Shown in pieces: positions 32,149 through 41,253 of a stretch of 64,000 bases of DNA; position 1 is the stretch's first letter; each line of letters opens with the position of its first letter. The stretch lies in the NCBI RefSeq assembly GCF_020711235.1, contig NZ_JAJFAV010000002.1, positions 186,001 to 250,000 on the forward strand. Direction: 5' to 3'. This DNA is from Hymenobacter sp. 15J16-1T3B. GTDB taxonomy: Bacteria; Bacteroidota; Bacteroidia; Cytophagales; Hymenobacteraceae. The notes under the pieces were generated by a model that saw nothing but the letters and a program-made list of their open reading frames with translations, ran no database searches and was not told the origin of the DNA. The position numbers and the translations under genes were made by a program.

Positions 32149-35100
32149 TATCCATTGCGCCGGTGGCGCCGGTTGACGTAGTGGGTCCAGCTGTCGCCTT
32201 GCTTCACCCATTCTTCCAGCCCGCGCGGGCCGAGGTGGTAGTGGTATTCCGGGCGGGACGCGAAGGCCTTAGCCAGGGCCTGCTGGTCGCCACGCATGCC
32301 GTTCACGGCGGCCAGCAGGGCAGGAGACTCCGCCACGGGCACCACGAGGCGTTGCAACGAGTCGGCGCCCTGTTGCCAGCCGGCGGTGTAGCGGCGGTGC
32401 TGCCAGCGGTCGGCGTCGAAGTCCGGGGCCCGTAGCAGGCGCTCAGTGTCGGCGTTGGTGTGCACGGTGTCGCCTTGCTTCAGGTGCACCACCGAGGGCT
32501 TGTCGATCAGCTGGGCCCCGCCGGAGCGGCCCTCGATGATTTCGCGGCCCCGGTCGCCGACGATGGCCCATTCCTCGGGGCCGCCCTGACGGCCTTTCCA
32601 GTACTGCGGCAGCGGCTTCGAGGCAATGGCCGCGGCCTGCGCCAGGCCGGCGGCAATCACGACGGCCGAGAGAATGCCTGCCGTCACGCCGAAGTCGGCG
32701 TAGCGCGTGCCGCCGCCCGTGCTCAGCACCGACGTCACGGCCATGGCCGTGTTCAGGCCCACCTGGAACAGCGCGGCCGTTTTGTCGGCCTTCGCCTGCT
32801 TGCGGCGCATGGCCAGCTCGCGTTGCCGGTACCGTTCCTCGATCTGGGCTTTCAGCTCGGCGTTTTCGCCCGCGTTTTTCAGCTCGAAATCCTTCTGCAG
32901 CGTCAGGTTCTGCAACTCCTGCTGCCGGCGGTTCTCGCGGATCTGGAAATACGACGACGCGAAGCCCTCCACGGCCGAGAGCCCTTCTTGAATCAGGTCG
33001 GCGCGCTCCTGGTTGAGGCGCTGCATCTCGGCAATCTGCGCGTCGGTGTTGGCCTTCGTGTTGTCGAGCTGCTGCTGCAGGGCCTCCCGCTGCTTGGTCG
33101 TGTCCTTGGCGTAGTTGCGCTGCTTTTCTTCGTTGAACTTGCGCTCCAGCTCGCGCCGCTCCCGGTCGTATTGCCGCTCGGTCAGAATGCCCGCCTTGCG
33201 GCTGTTTTCCAGCGCCAGCTGCGACTTCAGGTACTTCTGCTCCAAGTCTGCGTTGGCGAAGTCGGCGTTGAACGGTCGCACCGCTGCCAGGATCTGCGTG
33301 CGCTTGGCCTGCAACTCCTGCTCGATGCGGGCCAGCTCGACGGCGTCGCCCTTGGCCGCCCGCTTGCGCGCCTCAGCTTCGATTTCGGCCAGCTCGATGC
33401 GGCGGGCCGCGCCGTCCAGCACAGCCTGCTGCCGCTCCTGCTGGCTGCGCTGTTCATCGCCGACAACTTGGTCCAAGGCCTGCAGCTCGGTGTCGATGAT
33501 CAGCCGGTCGATTTCCGAAAGCTGATCCAGCAGCGCGTTGTGCAGGGCCAGCAGCTGCTGGTCGCCGTCGCGCTCGATGCCGAGCTTCTTGCGGCTGAAT
33601 TCCTCCGTCAGGCGCACGCGCGCCACCTGCGCGGCCCGCTCGCCGCCCACTTGGTCCTTGTAGGTTTTGACGGCCTGCCGGATCAGTTCGTCGCGCTCCA
33701 GCGCGGCCAACTCGATGCGGGCCTGGGTGGCTTTGCGGATGGCTTCGGTGCGCAGCGCCTCGGTGTTGGCCGGGTTGCCAGCTTGCCGGTCCAGATCGGC
33801 CACGCGGGCTTCCAGCCGGGCTTTGGCCAGCTCGTATTGCTCGCGGGCGAGGTCGGCTACCGACTGCTTTTTCTTCTTGTCGGCCTCGACGCTGTCGTCG
33901 GTGGCCGCCTTGTCGTCCTGGGTCGCCTGAATCAGGTAGGTGTAGGCGCCGGCCGCGTCGAGGCCGAGGCGCTTGAGCTGCGCCAGCACCTTGTTGCGGT
34001 TGGCGTCGGCCACGGCCGCTTGGTTGGCCGCGCCTTGCGCCTGCTGGGTCAACTCGACGTACTGCTGATACGCCTGCAGCGTGGCCGGGCTCAGGGCACC
34101 GGCCGACCGGTCGTAGGTGGCGGGTGTCTTCGCCCGCTGGGCGGCCTGCCCGCGCAGCACCGCGTCGAAATCCTGCCCGGGCTGCAGCTTCACCTGGGAC
34201 TTGACCAGCCGCTCGCGCGCGGTGGCTTCCTCCTGAATGGCCAGGGCTGTGGCTTCCGACCGGGCCTTCTCGTCGTCGAGGGCTTTCAGGCGCTTGGCCA
34301 GGCCCACCACGGCTTCCTGGTACGAGGACCGGGTCGCGCCGAGGTTCTTGCGCACGGCCAGCGTGTTCAGCTCCCACTGGCCGGTCTGCTGGTTGAGCAC
34401 GACGGCTTCTTCCCCCAACCGGGTTTTGAGCTGCAGCACGGTGTCGCGCAGCTGCCGCTGCTGCGTCAGCGTGGGGTTGAGCACGCGGCGCAGGGACTCG
34501 TAGCGCGCCAGCAGCATCTCGGTGCCGTCGGCCGACTTTCGCAGGCCCAGCGCTTGCGTGGCCAGGCTGCTGCCGAAGTCGTCCACGGCGGGCTTGGTGA
34601 GGCCCAGCAGCCGCGGAATGGCGCCAAAACCCTCTTTGAAATTGAGCCCGGCCCGGGTCATGTCGATGAACCACTTCAGCGCCTGGCCACCGGTGCCGGA
34701 GCTGAAGAAGTTGCTCACGTCGTTCTTGAGCTTGTTCCAGGAGCCGGCCAGGTTGTTGTTGACGATGGCCGCTTCCTTGCCCAACGAGGTGCCGCGCGCC
34801 AACTGGTCGCTGGCAATGGCCTGCTTGTCGCTGAGCAGCTCCACGTTCTGGGCCAGCGTGGTGATGACCGACTTGGCCTCGCCCGACTGCAGCTTCAGGG
34901 TGCCGAGCAGGCCGTTGAACTTGGTGGTTGAGGTGCCGCCTTCGCGCAGCCCGCGCAGGAACAGCGTCAGCGCCGCCTGAAAATCGGTGTTGATGAGGCG
35001 CTTGAACTCGGTCAGCGTCAGGTTCGACTGCGCCAGCTGGGCAATCTTAAACGAGGCCTCCGTGCGGGTGCTCAAGGTGTTGAACAGCCGGTTGAGGGCC

Positions 35101-36632
35101 GTGCCCGAGGTTTCGGCGTTGAAGCCGGTTTCCTGCAGCACGGCGGCGTAGGCCAGCACGTCTTTCAGCCCCAGGCGGGCGTTGGCCGCCACGGCGCCGG
35201 TGCGCAGCGCCACGTCGGTGAGAAACGGCGCCGTGGCCGCGCCCGAAGCGGCCAGTTCGTTGACGGCCGACCCGATCAGGATGATGTTTTGCGCCTGGTC
35301 GGGCCCGAGGTTCTTGCGGAACACGGTGCTGATCTTGCCCAGCTCGGTGGCAATCTGCTCCGCCCCGCCCGAGAAGTCGTCCTCCAGCGCCTGCGTGGCC
35401 ACGTCGATGGCCTTGGTAAAGTCCTCGATGTCCTTGCCGGCCACGCCGAGCTGGCCGGCAACCTTGGCAATGTCCAGCAGGCCCTGCAACGACGTGCGGG
35501 TGTCGATTTTCTTCAGGTTTTCCGCCAGCTGGTCGGTGGCCTCGGAGGTGAGGCCGGTCGTTTTCCGGACGCTGGCCAGCTGGTCGCTGTATTTAGCGTT
35601 GGCCTCGAAAATCTGCGTCAGGCCCGCCAGCAGGCCGGTGATGCTCAGATAGGTGCCCAGCAGGGTCTGGCTCAGGTTGGCGGCCCCGCCGGCCATGATG
35701 CCGGTGGCGTCGCCGCCTCTCTTAGCGGCGACGCCATAGTGCTGGAGCTGGCCGGTGACTTTGGTCAGCTCCGTTTCGGTGCGGTCGATTTCGGCCCGCA
35801 GCTTCTTGTACTGCTCGGCCGACAGCCCGGTAGCGTTGTTCTGCAAGCGCAGCGCCTGCAGCTGCTGGGTCAGGGCCGCTTTCTGCTGATTGAGCGCCTG
35901 CGTGGCCTCGATGATGCCGCGGGCGTAGGCGCCGACTTCCCGAAAGTTCTGGTTCAGCTCCCGGTCGAAATCCTTTAGCTGCTGGGTGTTGGCGTAGAAC
36001 TGCGCCTTCAGCTTCTGGGCTTCCTCGCTGGTGTTGTCGAACCCGCCGGGCAGCGCCTTGATTTTGCGGCCCAGCTGCTCGGTGGCCAGCGAGAGGTTGT
36101 TGTAGCTGCCGAGGACGGCCGTGTACGTCGAGTTGGCACCGCGCAGCGCCCGGTTGAGCTGCTCGGTGTCGTTCTTGTATTGCTGGATGGCCAGTGCTGC
36201 TTTGGTGGCGCGCTCGGCATCCTTGGCGTCGAAGGCTGCGCGCAGCTCGCCCTGCAGGCGCTTCAATTCGCTGGTGGCCTGCTTGGTCGCATCCGCCACC
36301 TGCTTGCGCACGGTGGCTTGCCCGGCCTGCGCCTCCTTCAGTTCCTGGTACTCCTTCGCCAGCTTGGCCACCTGCTGCGTCAGGGCTGCAATCTGCTGCT
36401 GGTCCTGCTTGTTGGCCACGTTGGCGCTCTGGCCCTGCTGGCGCAGGCCGAGCAGGGCCGTGTTGACTTCCTTCAGGTTCGCGGCCAGCCGCGGCGCATC
36501 GGCGTCGAGGTTCTTGGCCAGGGCCCTGTAGTTCCGGTTCAGGCCCTGCACCTGCTTAATGAATTCGGCCATCTCTTGGGCCCCCGGGCCCAGTTGGTCG
36601 AATAAGTCGTCGTATCTAACCGGATTGGCCAT
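32148..36632 (-). CDS. Tail tape measure protein
   Basis: 1494 aa. Sets siphovirus tail length and is ejected with the DNA; at the commonly used 0.15 nm per residue this predicts a tail near 220 nm. A long N-terminal coiled coil (about 1-300, Gln/Leu/Lys-rich) is followed by the TP901-type core (QLGVAGKDIEDFTKAIDVAT, ATAPFLTDVALRTGAVAANA, DVLAYAAVLQETGFNAETSG), then a second charged coiled coil (to about 1270), a hydrophobic segment (FGVTAGILSAVVIAAGLAQA) and a C-terminal region with EEWAIVGDRGREIIEGRSGG. No lytic transglycosylase domain seen. Late element copy 3 lies 10 bp before the ATG. Confidence 0.92.
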   Translation of the reverse strand: MANPVRYDDLFDQLGPGAQEMAEFIKQVQGLNRNYRALAKNLDADAPRLAANLKEVNTALLGLRQQGQSANVANKQDQQQIAALTQQVAKLAKEYQELKEAQAGQATVRKQVADATKQATSELKRLQGELRAAFDAKDAERATKAALAIQQYKNDTEQLNRALRGANSTYTAVLGSYNNLSLATEQLGRKIKALPGGFDNTSEEAQKLKAQFYANTQQLKDFDRELNQNFREVGAYARGIIEATQALNQQKAALTQQLQALRLQNNATGLSAEQYKKLRAEIDRTETELTKVTGQLQHYGVAAKRGGDATGIMAGGAANLSQTLLGTYLSITGLLAGLTQIFEANAKYSDQLASVRKTTGLTSEATDQLAENLKKIDTRTSLQGLLDIAKVAGQLGVAGKDIEDFTKAIDVATQALEDDFSGGAEQIATELGKISTVFRKNLGPDQAQNIILIGSAVNELAASGAATAPFLTDVALRTGAVAANARLGLKDVLAYAAVLQETGFNAETSGTALNRLFNTLSTRTEASFKIAQLAQSNLTLTEFKRLINTDFQAALTLFLRGLREGGTSTTKFNGLLGTLKLQSGEAKSVITTLAQNVELLSDKQAIASDQLARGTSLGKEAAIVNNNLAGSWNKLKNDVSNFFSSGTGGQALKWFIDMTRAGLNFKEGFGAIPRLLGLTKPAVDDFGSSLATQALGLRKSADGTEMLLARYESLRRVLNPTLTQQRQLRDTVLQLKTRLGEEAVVLNQQTGQWELNTLAVRKNLGATRSSYQEAVVGLAKRLKALDDEKARSEATALAIQEEATARERLVKSQVKLQPGQDFDAVLRGQAAQRAKTPATYDRSAGALSPATLQAYQQYVELTQQAQGAANQAAVADANRNKVLAQLKRLGLDAAGAYTYLIQATQDDKAATDDSVEADKKKKQSVADLAREQYELAKARLEARVADLDRQAGNPANTEALRTEAIRKATQARIELAALERDELIRQAVKTYKDQVGGERAAQVARVRLTEEFSRKKLGIERDGDQQLLALHNALLDQLSEIDRLIIDTELQALDQVVGDEQRSQQERQQAVLDGAARRIELAEIEAEARKRAAKGDAVELARIEQELQAKRTQILAAVRPFNADFANADLEQKYLKSQLALENSRKAGILTERQYDRERRELERKFNEEKQRNYAKDTTKQREALQQQLDNTKANTDAQIAEMQRLNQERADLIQEGLSAVEGFASSYFQIRENRRQQELQNLTLQKDFELKNAGENAELKAQIEERYRQRELAMRRKQAKADKTAALFQVGLNTAMAVTSVLSTGGGTRYADFGVTAGILSAVVIAAGLAQAAAIASKPLPQYWKGRQGGPEEWAIVGDRGREIIEGRSGGAQLIDKPSVVHLKQGDTVHTNADTERLLRAPDFDADRWQHRRYTAGWQQGADSLQRLVVPVAESPALLAAVNGMRGDQQALAKAFASRPEYHYHLGPRGLEEWVKQGDSWTHYVNRRHRRNG

Positions 36633-36642
36633 GCGCGCTGCG

Positions 36643-36669
36643 TTAATGTATGCAAGTTATATACATTAA
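36643..36669 (-). promoter_or_regulatory. Late element copy 3
   Basis: Exact 27-bp core (TTAATGTAT, GCAAGTTAT, ATACATTAA), 10 bp before the tape measure ATG and directly downstream of a leftward terminator hairpin. Confidence 0.78.
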
Positions 36670-36674
36670 ATCGG

Positions 36675-36711
36675 CGCAAAAGAAAACCCCTCTCTATTCC
36701 GGGAGAAGGGT
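36675..36711 (-). terminator. Leftward terminator before the tape measure element
   Basis: Stem ACCCCTCTC / GAGAAGGGT (one mismatch, 36686-36711); on the minus strand it is followed by TTTTCTTTT. It would stop transcripts from the cargo block, leaving tape measure expression to element copy 3. Confidence 0.65.
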
Positions 36712-37015
36712 GCCACAAGAGGCTATGACTGGCTGCTACTCATTTGCAAGCAACTTGGTGCAAGCACTTATCCTAGTTGAGCGTTGTGCTTAGAAGCTAT
36801 TGTTCAATGACTAAGCAAGGAAATGTTATATAACATAGAAATATGACATTAATTTAATAGACGAGCGCATCAACAGGCTTGATTATCGAATACCTTACCC
36901 TCACCTGTAGCGCCGCCCCCCTTTTCTAACCTATTGCTAGTCGCATGCCTGAACCCTGCTTCAAATTGAAGCCTGATAGGGTATTGTCTTTTCTCACCAT
37001 TACCATTTTTCGCTT
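36712..37015. other. AT-rich non-coding stretch before the T9SS cargo gene
   Basis: No credible gene on either strand. Composition is AT-rich (ATGTTATATAACATAG contains the palindrome ATGTTATATAACAT at about 36823-36836). Presumably holds the promoter of the cargo T9SS gene; no clear TAnnTTTG box found. Confidence 0.45.
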
Positions 37016-38695
37016 ATGCTTACACTGTTCCGCTTAAGCCAGCGCCTCGCTGGCGGCATTTTAGTAGCTGGCTGCGCGTGGGGCGCGGCCCTCGCACAGC
37101 AACCGGCTGGCCGCAAGGCCTCCGAACCCAGGGTAGCTGACCCGCTCCAGCTCTACTACCCCAGCCCCGCCTTGATTAAGGCGCGAGCAGCACAAGCAAC
37201 TCGGCAGGAGGGGCAATCCAAACTGCCGCTTACCACCGCGGGCCGGGCGGACAACTCGTGCAACGTCATTACCAACGGCGACTTCGAAAATCAATACCTC
37301 GGCGTATTTCCTTCCGGGCCGCTCAACATTGCCACGCCCATCGACGACACCAAAGATGAGCTGCCTAGCTGGTTTACGCCCAACTACACCAGCCCGGACT
37401 ACTTTGCCAGCAATGCAACTGATGGTGGGCAGCGGCCAGCCACCAGTAGCCGAGGACCGTTTCTTCCGATTACTGAAAACGGCGTCAACCCGACCAACAA
37501 CGACGGAGCGGTTGGGATTGTGTACAGCACCTTTCTTGGTGCAGCGCCTAATTATTACCCTGAGTATGTAGCGCAGCAATTGAGCACCCCGCTCGAGGCA
37601 GGAAAAGCCTATTATGCGGAGTTCTGGACTCGCCCAGCGAGCGGGTTTGCGTTATCGACCAGCGTAGGCATGTATGTAGCTGAGAACAGCGGCCACACCA
37701 CCACCTTCACCGGCTCCGCAACAAACTATATCGATCCGCCAACCCGGCTCACTTGGTCCGGGCGGCAAATCACCAGTCCAATTATCACCGACAGGACCAT
37801 CTGGACTCGGGTATCGGGCGTGATTCAAGCCGGTTCCAACGACAATTTCGTCTGCATAGGCTACAACAATCCGCCCGCCCCGCCAAGCCCGACGCAAAAC
37901 ATTGCCGCCTATTATTACATCGACGATGTGGCCCTCTACCGCATTCCTACGGCCGGACCCGCCGTGGGCTGCGGTCAACAAGTGGGCGAAGGGTGTGAAT
38001 TTCCACATCCCCAATTTCCTGAAAGTCCTTACAAGTGGACGCTCGACAACGATCCAGCGCAGACGGTGCTGGCCACCACTTTACTCTGGACGCCTCCTAC
38101 TTCAATCACGGATAAGAAATACAGGCTTACCGTCAAGTTGCCGAATAACAGCATCTATACCTCAACAGTTGACGTGGCGTGCTGCCCTGCGGTTCAACCC
38201 AACGTCATTGATTTGGACGACCCGGGCGAAGACTGCAACAGCGTTGCCTACTTCCAGGTCACCAATTATGATCCGGCATTGACGTACACCGTCACCAACA
38301 TTTTCAATGCCCGGCCTTACATCCCCGTGAACGACCAAGGCGTGTTCATGATCAAAGGCAATGGGGGTACTACGGCCGGCACATTCACCTTGACGGCGTA
38401 TAGTTCGTGCCAGAATAGCAGCGCCACAACCGATCCGATCAGCGTGGAATACCATTGCTACGGGTACGGTACTGTCAGAAGCAGCGCGACGGCATACCCC
38501 AACCCAGTTAACGAAACACTGCAACTGCCCGCTGGAGCCACTGAGGCCGTGCTACTCAGCAGCCAAGGCTTAGAAGTACAGCGGGCCAGCAGCGCTGCCC
38601 AACTCGATGTCAAGCAGCTACCAAACGGCCTGTACAACCTGCGTATGCGGCAGAATGGCAAGTTGGTCAACCAGCGCATCGAAATTAAGCATTAG
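37016..38695 (+). CDS. Prophage-borne secreted protein with T9SS sorting domain
   Basis: 559 aa, opposite in direction to the tail genes. Signal peptide LFRLSQRLAGGILVAGCAWG then AALAQ. The module NVITNGDFENQYLGVFPSGP to VCIGYNN ... YYYIDDVALYRI is the carbohydrate-binding-like jelly roll common in secreted Bacteroidota proteins (NGDFE start, YIDDV end). Cys-rich Ig-like repeats follow (about 320-475), then a type A sorting domain (TAYPNPVNETLQLPAGATEA, LDVKQLPNGLYNLRM). Composition is intermediate, less GC-rich than the tail genes. It has its own terminator. Because secretion needs the host Por system, it is probably expressed by the lysogen and alters its surface. Confidence 0.82.
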   Translation: MLTLFRLSQRLAGGILVAGCAWGAALAQQPAGRKASEPRVADPLQLYYPSPALIKARAAQATRQEGQSKLPLTTAGRADNSCNVITNGDFENQYLGVFPSGPLNIATPIDDTKDELPSWFTPNYTSPDYFASNATDGGQRPATSSRGPFLPITENGVNPTNNDGAVGIVYSTFLGAAPNYYPEYVAQQLSTPLEAGKAYYAEFWTRPASGFALSTSVGMYVAENSGHTTTFTGSATNYIDPPTRLTWSGRQITSPIITDRTIWTRVSGVIQAGSNDNFVCIGYNNPPAPPSPTQNIAAYYYIDDVALYRIPTAGPAVGCGQQVGEGCEFPHPQFPESPYKWTLDNDPAQTVLATTLLWTPPTSITDKKYRLTVKLPNNSIYTSTVDVACCPAVQPNVIDLDDPGEDCNSVAYFQVTNYDPALTYTVTNIFNARPYIPVNDQGVFMIKGNGGTTAGTFTLTAYSSCQNSSATTDPISVEYHCYGYGTVRSSATAYPNPVNETLQLPAGATEAVLLSSQGLEVQRASSAAQLDVKQLPNGLYNLRMRQNGKLVNQRIEIKH

Positions 38696-38711
38696 TGCCG
38701 CTCTCCATTGA

Positions 38712-38745
38712 AAAAGCCCCGACCAGATGGTTGGGGCTTTTTTTA
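38712..38745 (+). terminator. Rho-independent terminator after T9SS cargo gene
   Basis: 13-bp stem AAAAGCCCCGACC with one G-T pair, AGAT loop, and a long T-tract. Confidence 0.9.
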
Positions 38746-38768
38746 TTCACTCGAACATAACGAAAGGG

Positions 38769-39242
38769 CTACCACTCGCTGGCCAGGATTTTCGCACTGG
38801 CCGTCACGTAGGCATTGCCCGGGGCCGTGGTGTTGTCGATGGTGACGGTTTTGCGAACCTGCCCGTCGACGAGGATGGCGGCATACAAGGTGGCACCGGC
38901 GGGGGCGCGTTGGGTGCCGCGGACATTGGTGAACGACACCGTTACGCTGAAGTCGTCACCGGCCGGGATAGTGAAGGGCTGCGGCTTCTGCTCGCTGATG
39001 TTGGTGGTAGTGGCGAGATTGTCGGAGAAGTACGACGTAGCCGTACCGCTGGGCGAGACACTGCCAGCGGACACCGCGGCGCCGAGGCCGTTGATGTTTT
39101 GCCCATTGTAGCGCACTACCACTTGGTGCGTAGTGGCCGGCTTCGGGTCGTCTTTCTTGTCATCGTCGCCGCAGCTGCTCAGCAGCAGTGTCAGCGGCAG
39201 TAGGATGGCGAATAGGGAGCGGAGGGGATAGGTTGTTTTCAT
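38769..39242 (-). CDS. Cargo lipoprotein, beta-sandwich
   Basis: 157 aa from ATG 39242 (an in-frame extension to 39266 lacks signal character). Lipoprotein signal with lipobox LLSSC followed by the acidic GDDDKKDD, a composition that in Bacteroidota often directs lipoproteins to the cell surface. The mature part is a single beta-sandwich-like domain (HQVVVRYNGQNINGLGAAVS, FSVTVSFTNVRGTQRAP, VRKTVTIDNTTAPGNAYVTA). Lysogenic surface change is the likely role. Convergent with the T9SS cargo gene. Confidence 0.7.
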   Translation of the reverse strand: MKTTYPLRSLFAILLPLTLLLSSCGDDDKKDDPKPATTHQVVVRYNGQNINGLGAAVSAGSVSPSGTATSYFSDNLATTTNISEQKPQPFTIPAGDDFSVTVSFTNVRGTQRAPAGATLYAAILVDGQVRKTVTIDNTTAPGNAYVTASAKILASEW

Positions 39243-39321
39243 AGTGGCCAAGATACAGAGGTCCATGAGATGACTATACCAGTTATCTTCCCATTAAGTA
39301 TCAACCTCATTTCTGCCTCAA

Positions 39322-40149
39322 ATGAATATAGAGCTAGTTGACCTTTTGAAAATATGCTTTGGAACCGGAGTGATTATAACCCCGGTGGTTGCTTTAGTTC
39401 AGAAGGTGCTTTTGATGCGGTTTGAAGTGAGCCAACAAGCGAAGATTGAGGCTGTTAAGGCTGATTATCAATCGCAAATAGAGGCTGTTAAGAGTAAGCT
39501 TAATCAAGAAATCGAGCAATATAAGTCAATTAACGCTGGCTTGTCAGGCGTTTATCTGTCGTCAAATCATGAGAGGGTACAAAGCCTGAAGGAGGCTTGG
39601 AAGGCTCATTTAGTAGTAAGAAGTGATATGCCCTTTTATTTAACTATGTCCTGCAATGTTATGACTAGAGACGAAGTCGTTAACGCCAGGAAGACTAATA
39701 ATATCAAGTTTCATAATACTATGAATGCATATGACCCCAAGGTGTATCTAGAGAAGCTCTCAGAGGCCAAAGCCATTATAGATGCTGCAAGGCCTTTTAT
39801 TGGGTTACGGGTATGGATGCTGTATTCAGCGAGTATTTCTACTATGATCAGAATTGCATTTAAAGCCCATTCCCAGATTGGGAGTAATGAGTCCTATTAT
39901 TGGCTTGATGACAAGCACTTGTTGAATAATATTATTTCAAAGGTGGTTGATAGCAATAATTTGCGAGATATAATATCGAGCAATGGTTTTGAAAAGCTTA
40001 GTAATTTGCTTGACTATATTGAAGTTCAAATAGTAGAGGAAACTAATTCACAGCTCACAGGGAAAGCTTTTTCATTGCACCAAGTGCAAGCGGCCTCCGA
40101 GGTTATGAAAACAACAGTAGTTCCTACACCTCAACTAGCCGAGCTATAA
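39322..40149 (+). CDS. AT-rich cargo gene: membrane/coiled-coil protein
   Basis: 275 aa. AT-rich compared with all neighbours. One N-terminal membrane helix (LLKICFGTGVIITPVVALVQ), then a coiled coil (SQQAKIEAVKADYQSQIEAV), then a helical soluble domain (about 100-260, IIDAARPFIGLRVWMLYSAS). Composition and the single-membrane-anchor layout recall the AT-rich gene at 18.1-19.2 kb, although sequence similarity is not evident by eye. Defence or exclusion is a guess. Convergent with the toxin gene, 6 bp apart. Confidence 0.65.
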   Translation: MNIELVDLLKICFGTGVIITPVVALVQKVLLMRFEVSQQAKIEAVKADYQSQIEAVKSKLNQEIEQYKSINAGLSGVYLSSNHERVQSLKEAWKAHLVVRSDMPFYLTMSCNVMTRDEVVNARKTNNIKFHNTMNAYDPKVYLEKLSEAKAIIDAARPFIGLRVWMLYSASISTMIRIAFKAHSQIGSNESYYWLDDKHLLNNIISKVVDSNNLRDIISSNGFEKLSNLLDYIEVQIVEETNSQLTGKAFSLHQVQAASEVMKTTVVPTPQLAEL

Positions 40150-40155
40150 ATGCTC

Positions 40156-40593
40156 CTATATCAACCCCAAGTCTCGCTTGGTCGCTGGAGTAATAGTAGG
40201 AGCTGTGCGGAGTAATTCTAAAACCTTATGCAGCTCCTTTCCACTTAATCTTCCACGAAGTACTCGGGGTGTACTCAGCCATCCTTGAACTTCATCGTAC
40301 GGCCGGACCTTAACCTGCGCACAGTCAGCAAAGCTATTGTACATAACGATATGCCGATCATCAGCACGGAGTACCCACTGCCTTGCTGCAATTTCCGGGT
40401 TCTTAGACGCAAATGGATTTTGATGCGTGCTCACAATAACCAGCCCTACTTTCGAACGGTCAGGAGAGATGCTTGCTACGATTAGGTATTTGACCTTGGC
40501 CGGATTGACCAAGTCTGTAAATACCAGCAGAACCATTCCTGCTTCAAGCGTAAAGCCAGCAGGAGCAGGCTGTCGGCCAAAAGCAGGGGTCAC
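40156..40593 (-). CDS. Probable toxin of a Panacea TA pair, MazF/PemK-like
   Basis: 145 aa. Overlaps the stop of the Panacea gene by ATGA, the layout of a toxin behind its antitoxin. FTLEAGMVLLVFTDLVNPAK, VKYLIVASISPDRSKVGLVI and the C-terminal YNSFADCAQVKVRPYDEVQG to LLRTAPTITPATKRDLGL look like the MazF/PemK-type beta-barrel toxins that accompany diverse antitoxins. Panacea antitoxins are known to be paired with many unrelated toxins, so the toxin fold is a reading of pattern rather than a firm match. Confidence 0.6.
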   Translation of the reverse strand: MTPAFGRQPAPAGFTLEAGMVLLVFTDLVNPAKVKYLIVASISPDRSKVGLVIVSTHQNPFASKNPEIAARQWVLRADDRHIVMYNSFADCAQVKVRPYDEVQGWLSTPRVLRGRLSGKELHKVLELLRTAPTITPATKRDLGLI

Positions 40594-41150
40594 AGGGAAG
40601 CGTAGAAGTCGTTACTTAATGATTCACGTAAATAATCCAACTCCTCGGGTGTAGCGCCACCGGCTGCCGCAATGGCAACGGGCTCAATCGTTTCGTTGAA
40701 CTTTACAGATTCCCATGCCTGATCGTGCGAAAGGTCACGCAGCTTGCCAAACCCGAGAGTTGCACATTTCTCTACTGACCAGAGCAGGCTATCAATCTCT
40801 GCTTGGGCCAAATAGTCCACATCAGGCAAGGTCAGGGCAATCACATTGTGACGGCCTACTGCTGCAATGCTGTTCTTGACCTTTTCTACCAAGGCTGGCG
40901 GGTAATTGCGCCCGTCGTGGTTGCCGTTGGTGAATTTGATGAAGTTATACATGTCGGACGGAACAGGTCCGTCCACCATCTTCACAAAACGGTCACCAGC
41001 CATCAGTGACGCGCCCCAAGTTGTCAAGTGACGCTGCTCAGCAAAATACAGCGTCTTGAACACCTTGTGATACCCAGGCTGGCCCAGCTGCTGTATAACG
41101 AACAGCAGAGTGTTTAGTGCTTTTTCTGGTTCCAGATGAGGGCGCGGCAT
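40590..41150 (-). CDS. panA: Panacea (DUF4065) antitoxin
   Basis: 186 aa. It has the Panacea pattern: KVFKTLYFAEQRHLTTWGAS, then VDGPVPSDMYNFIKF, then LAQAEIDSLLWSVEKCATLG, LRDLSHDQAW and a C-terminal EELDYLRESL. Panacea domains neutralise adjacent toxins of varied folds, including in phages. First gene of the two-gene unit, in a region without morphogenesis genes; probably expressed in the lysogen for prophage maintenance or defence. Confidence 0.82.
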   Translation of the reverse strand: MPRPHLEPEKALNTLLFVIQQLGQPGYHKVFKTLYFAEQRHLTTWGASLMAGDRFVKMVDGPVPSDMYNFIKFTNGNHDGRNYPPALVEKVKNSIAAVGRHNVIALTLPDVDYLAQAEIDSLLWSVEKCATLGFGKLRDLSHDQAWESVKFNETIEPVAIAAAGGATPEELDYLRESLSNDFYASL

Positions 41151-41253
41151 AACTGTAAATAGACACTCCCTTACGGAATGCGGTTCCGAAGGTAGGCATA
41201 TTACTGATAATCGCCTGAAAACTACTGTGAGCTGCCGAATTGATGCAAATTCA

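Noticed and set aside
32460-34931. 823-aa open frame on the plus strand opposite the tape measure gene
   Set aside because: Repetitive Leu/Gly/Val/Gln composition mirrors the coiled-coil codons of the tape measure gene; no start signal or family.
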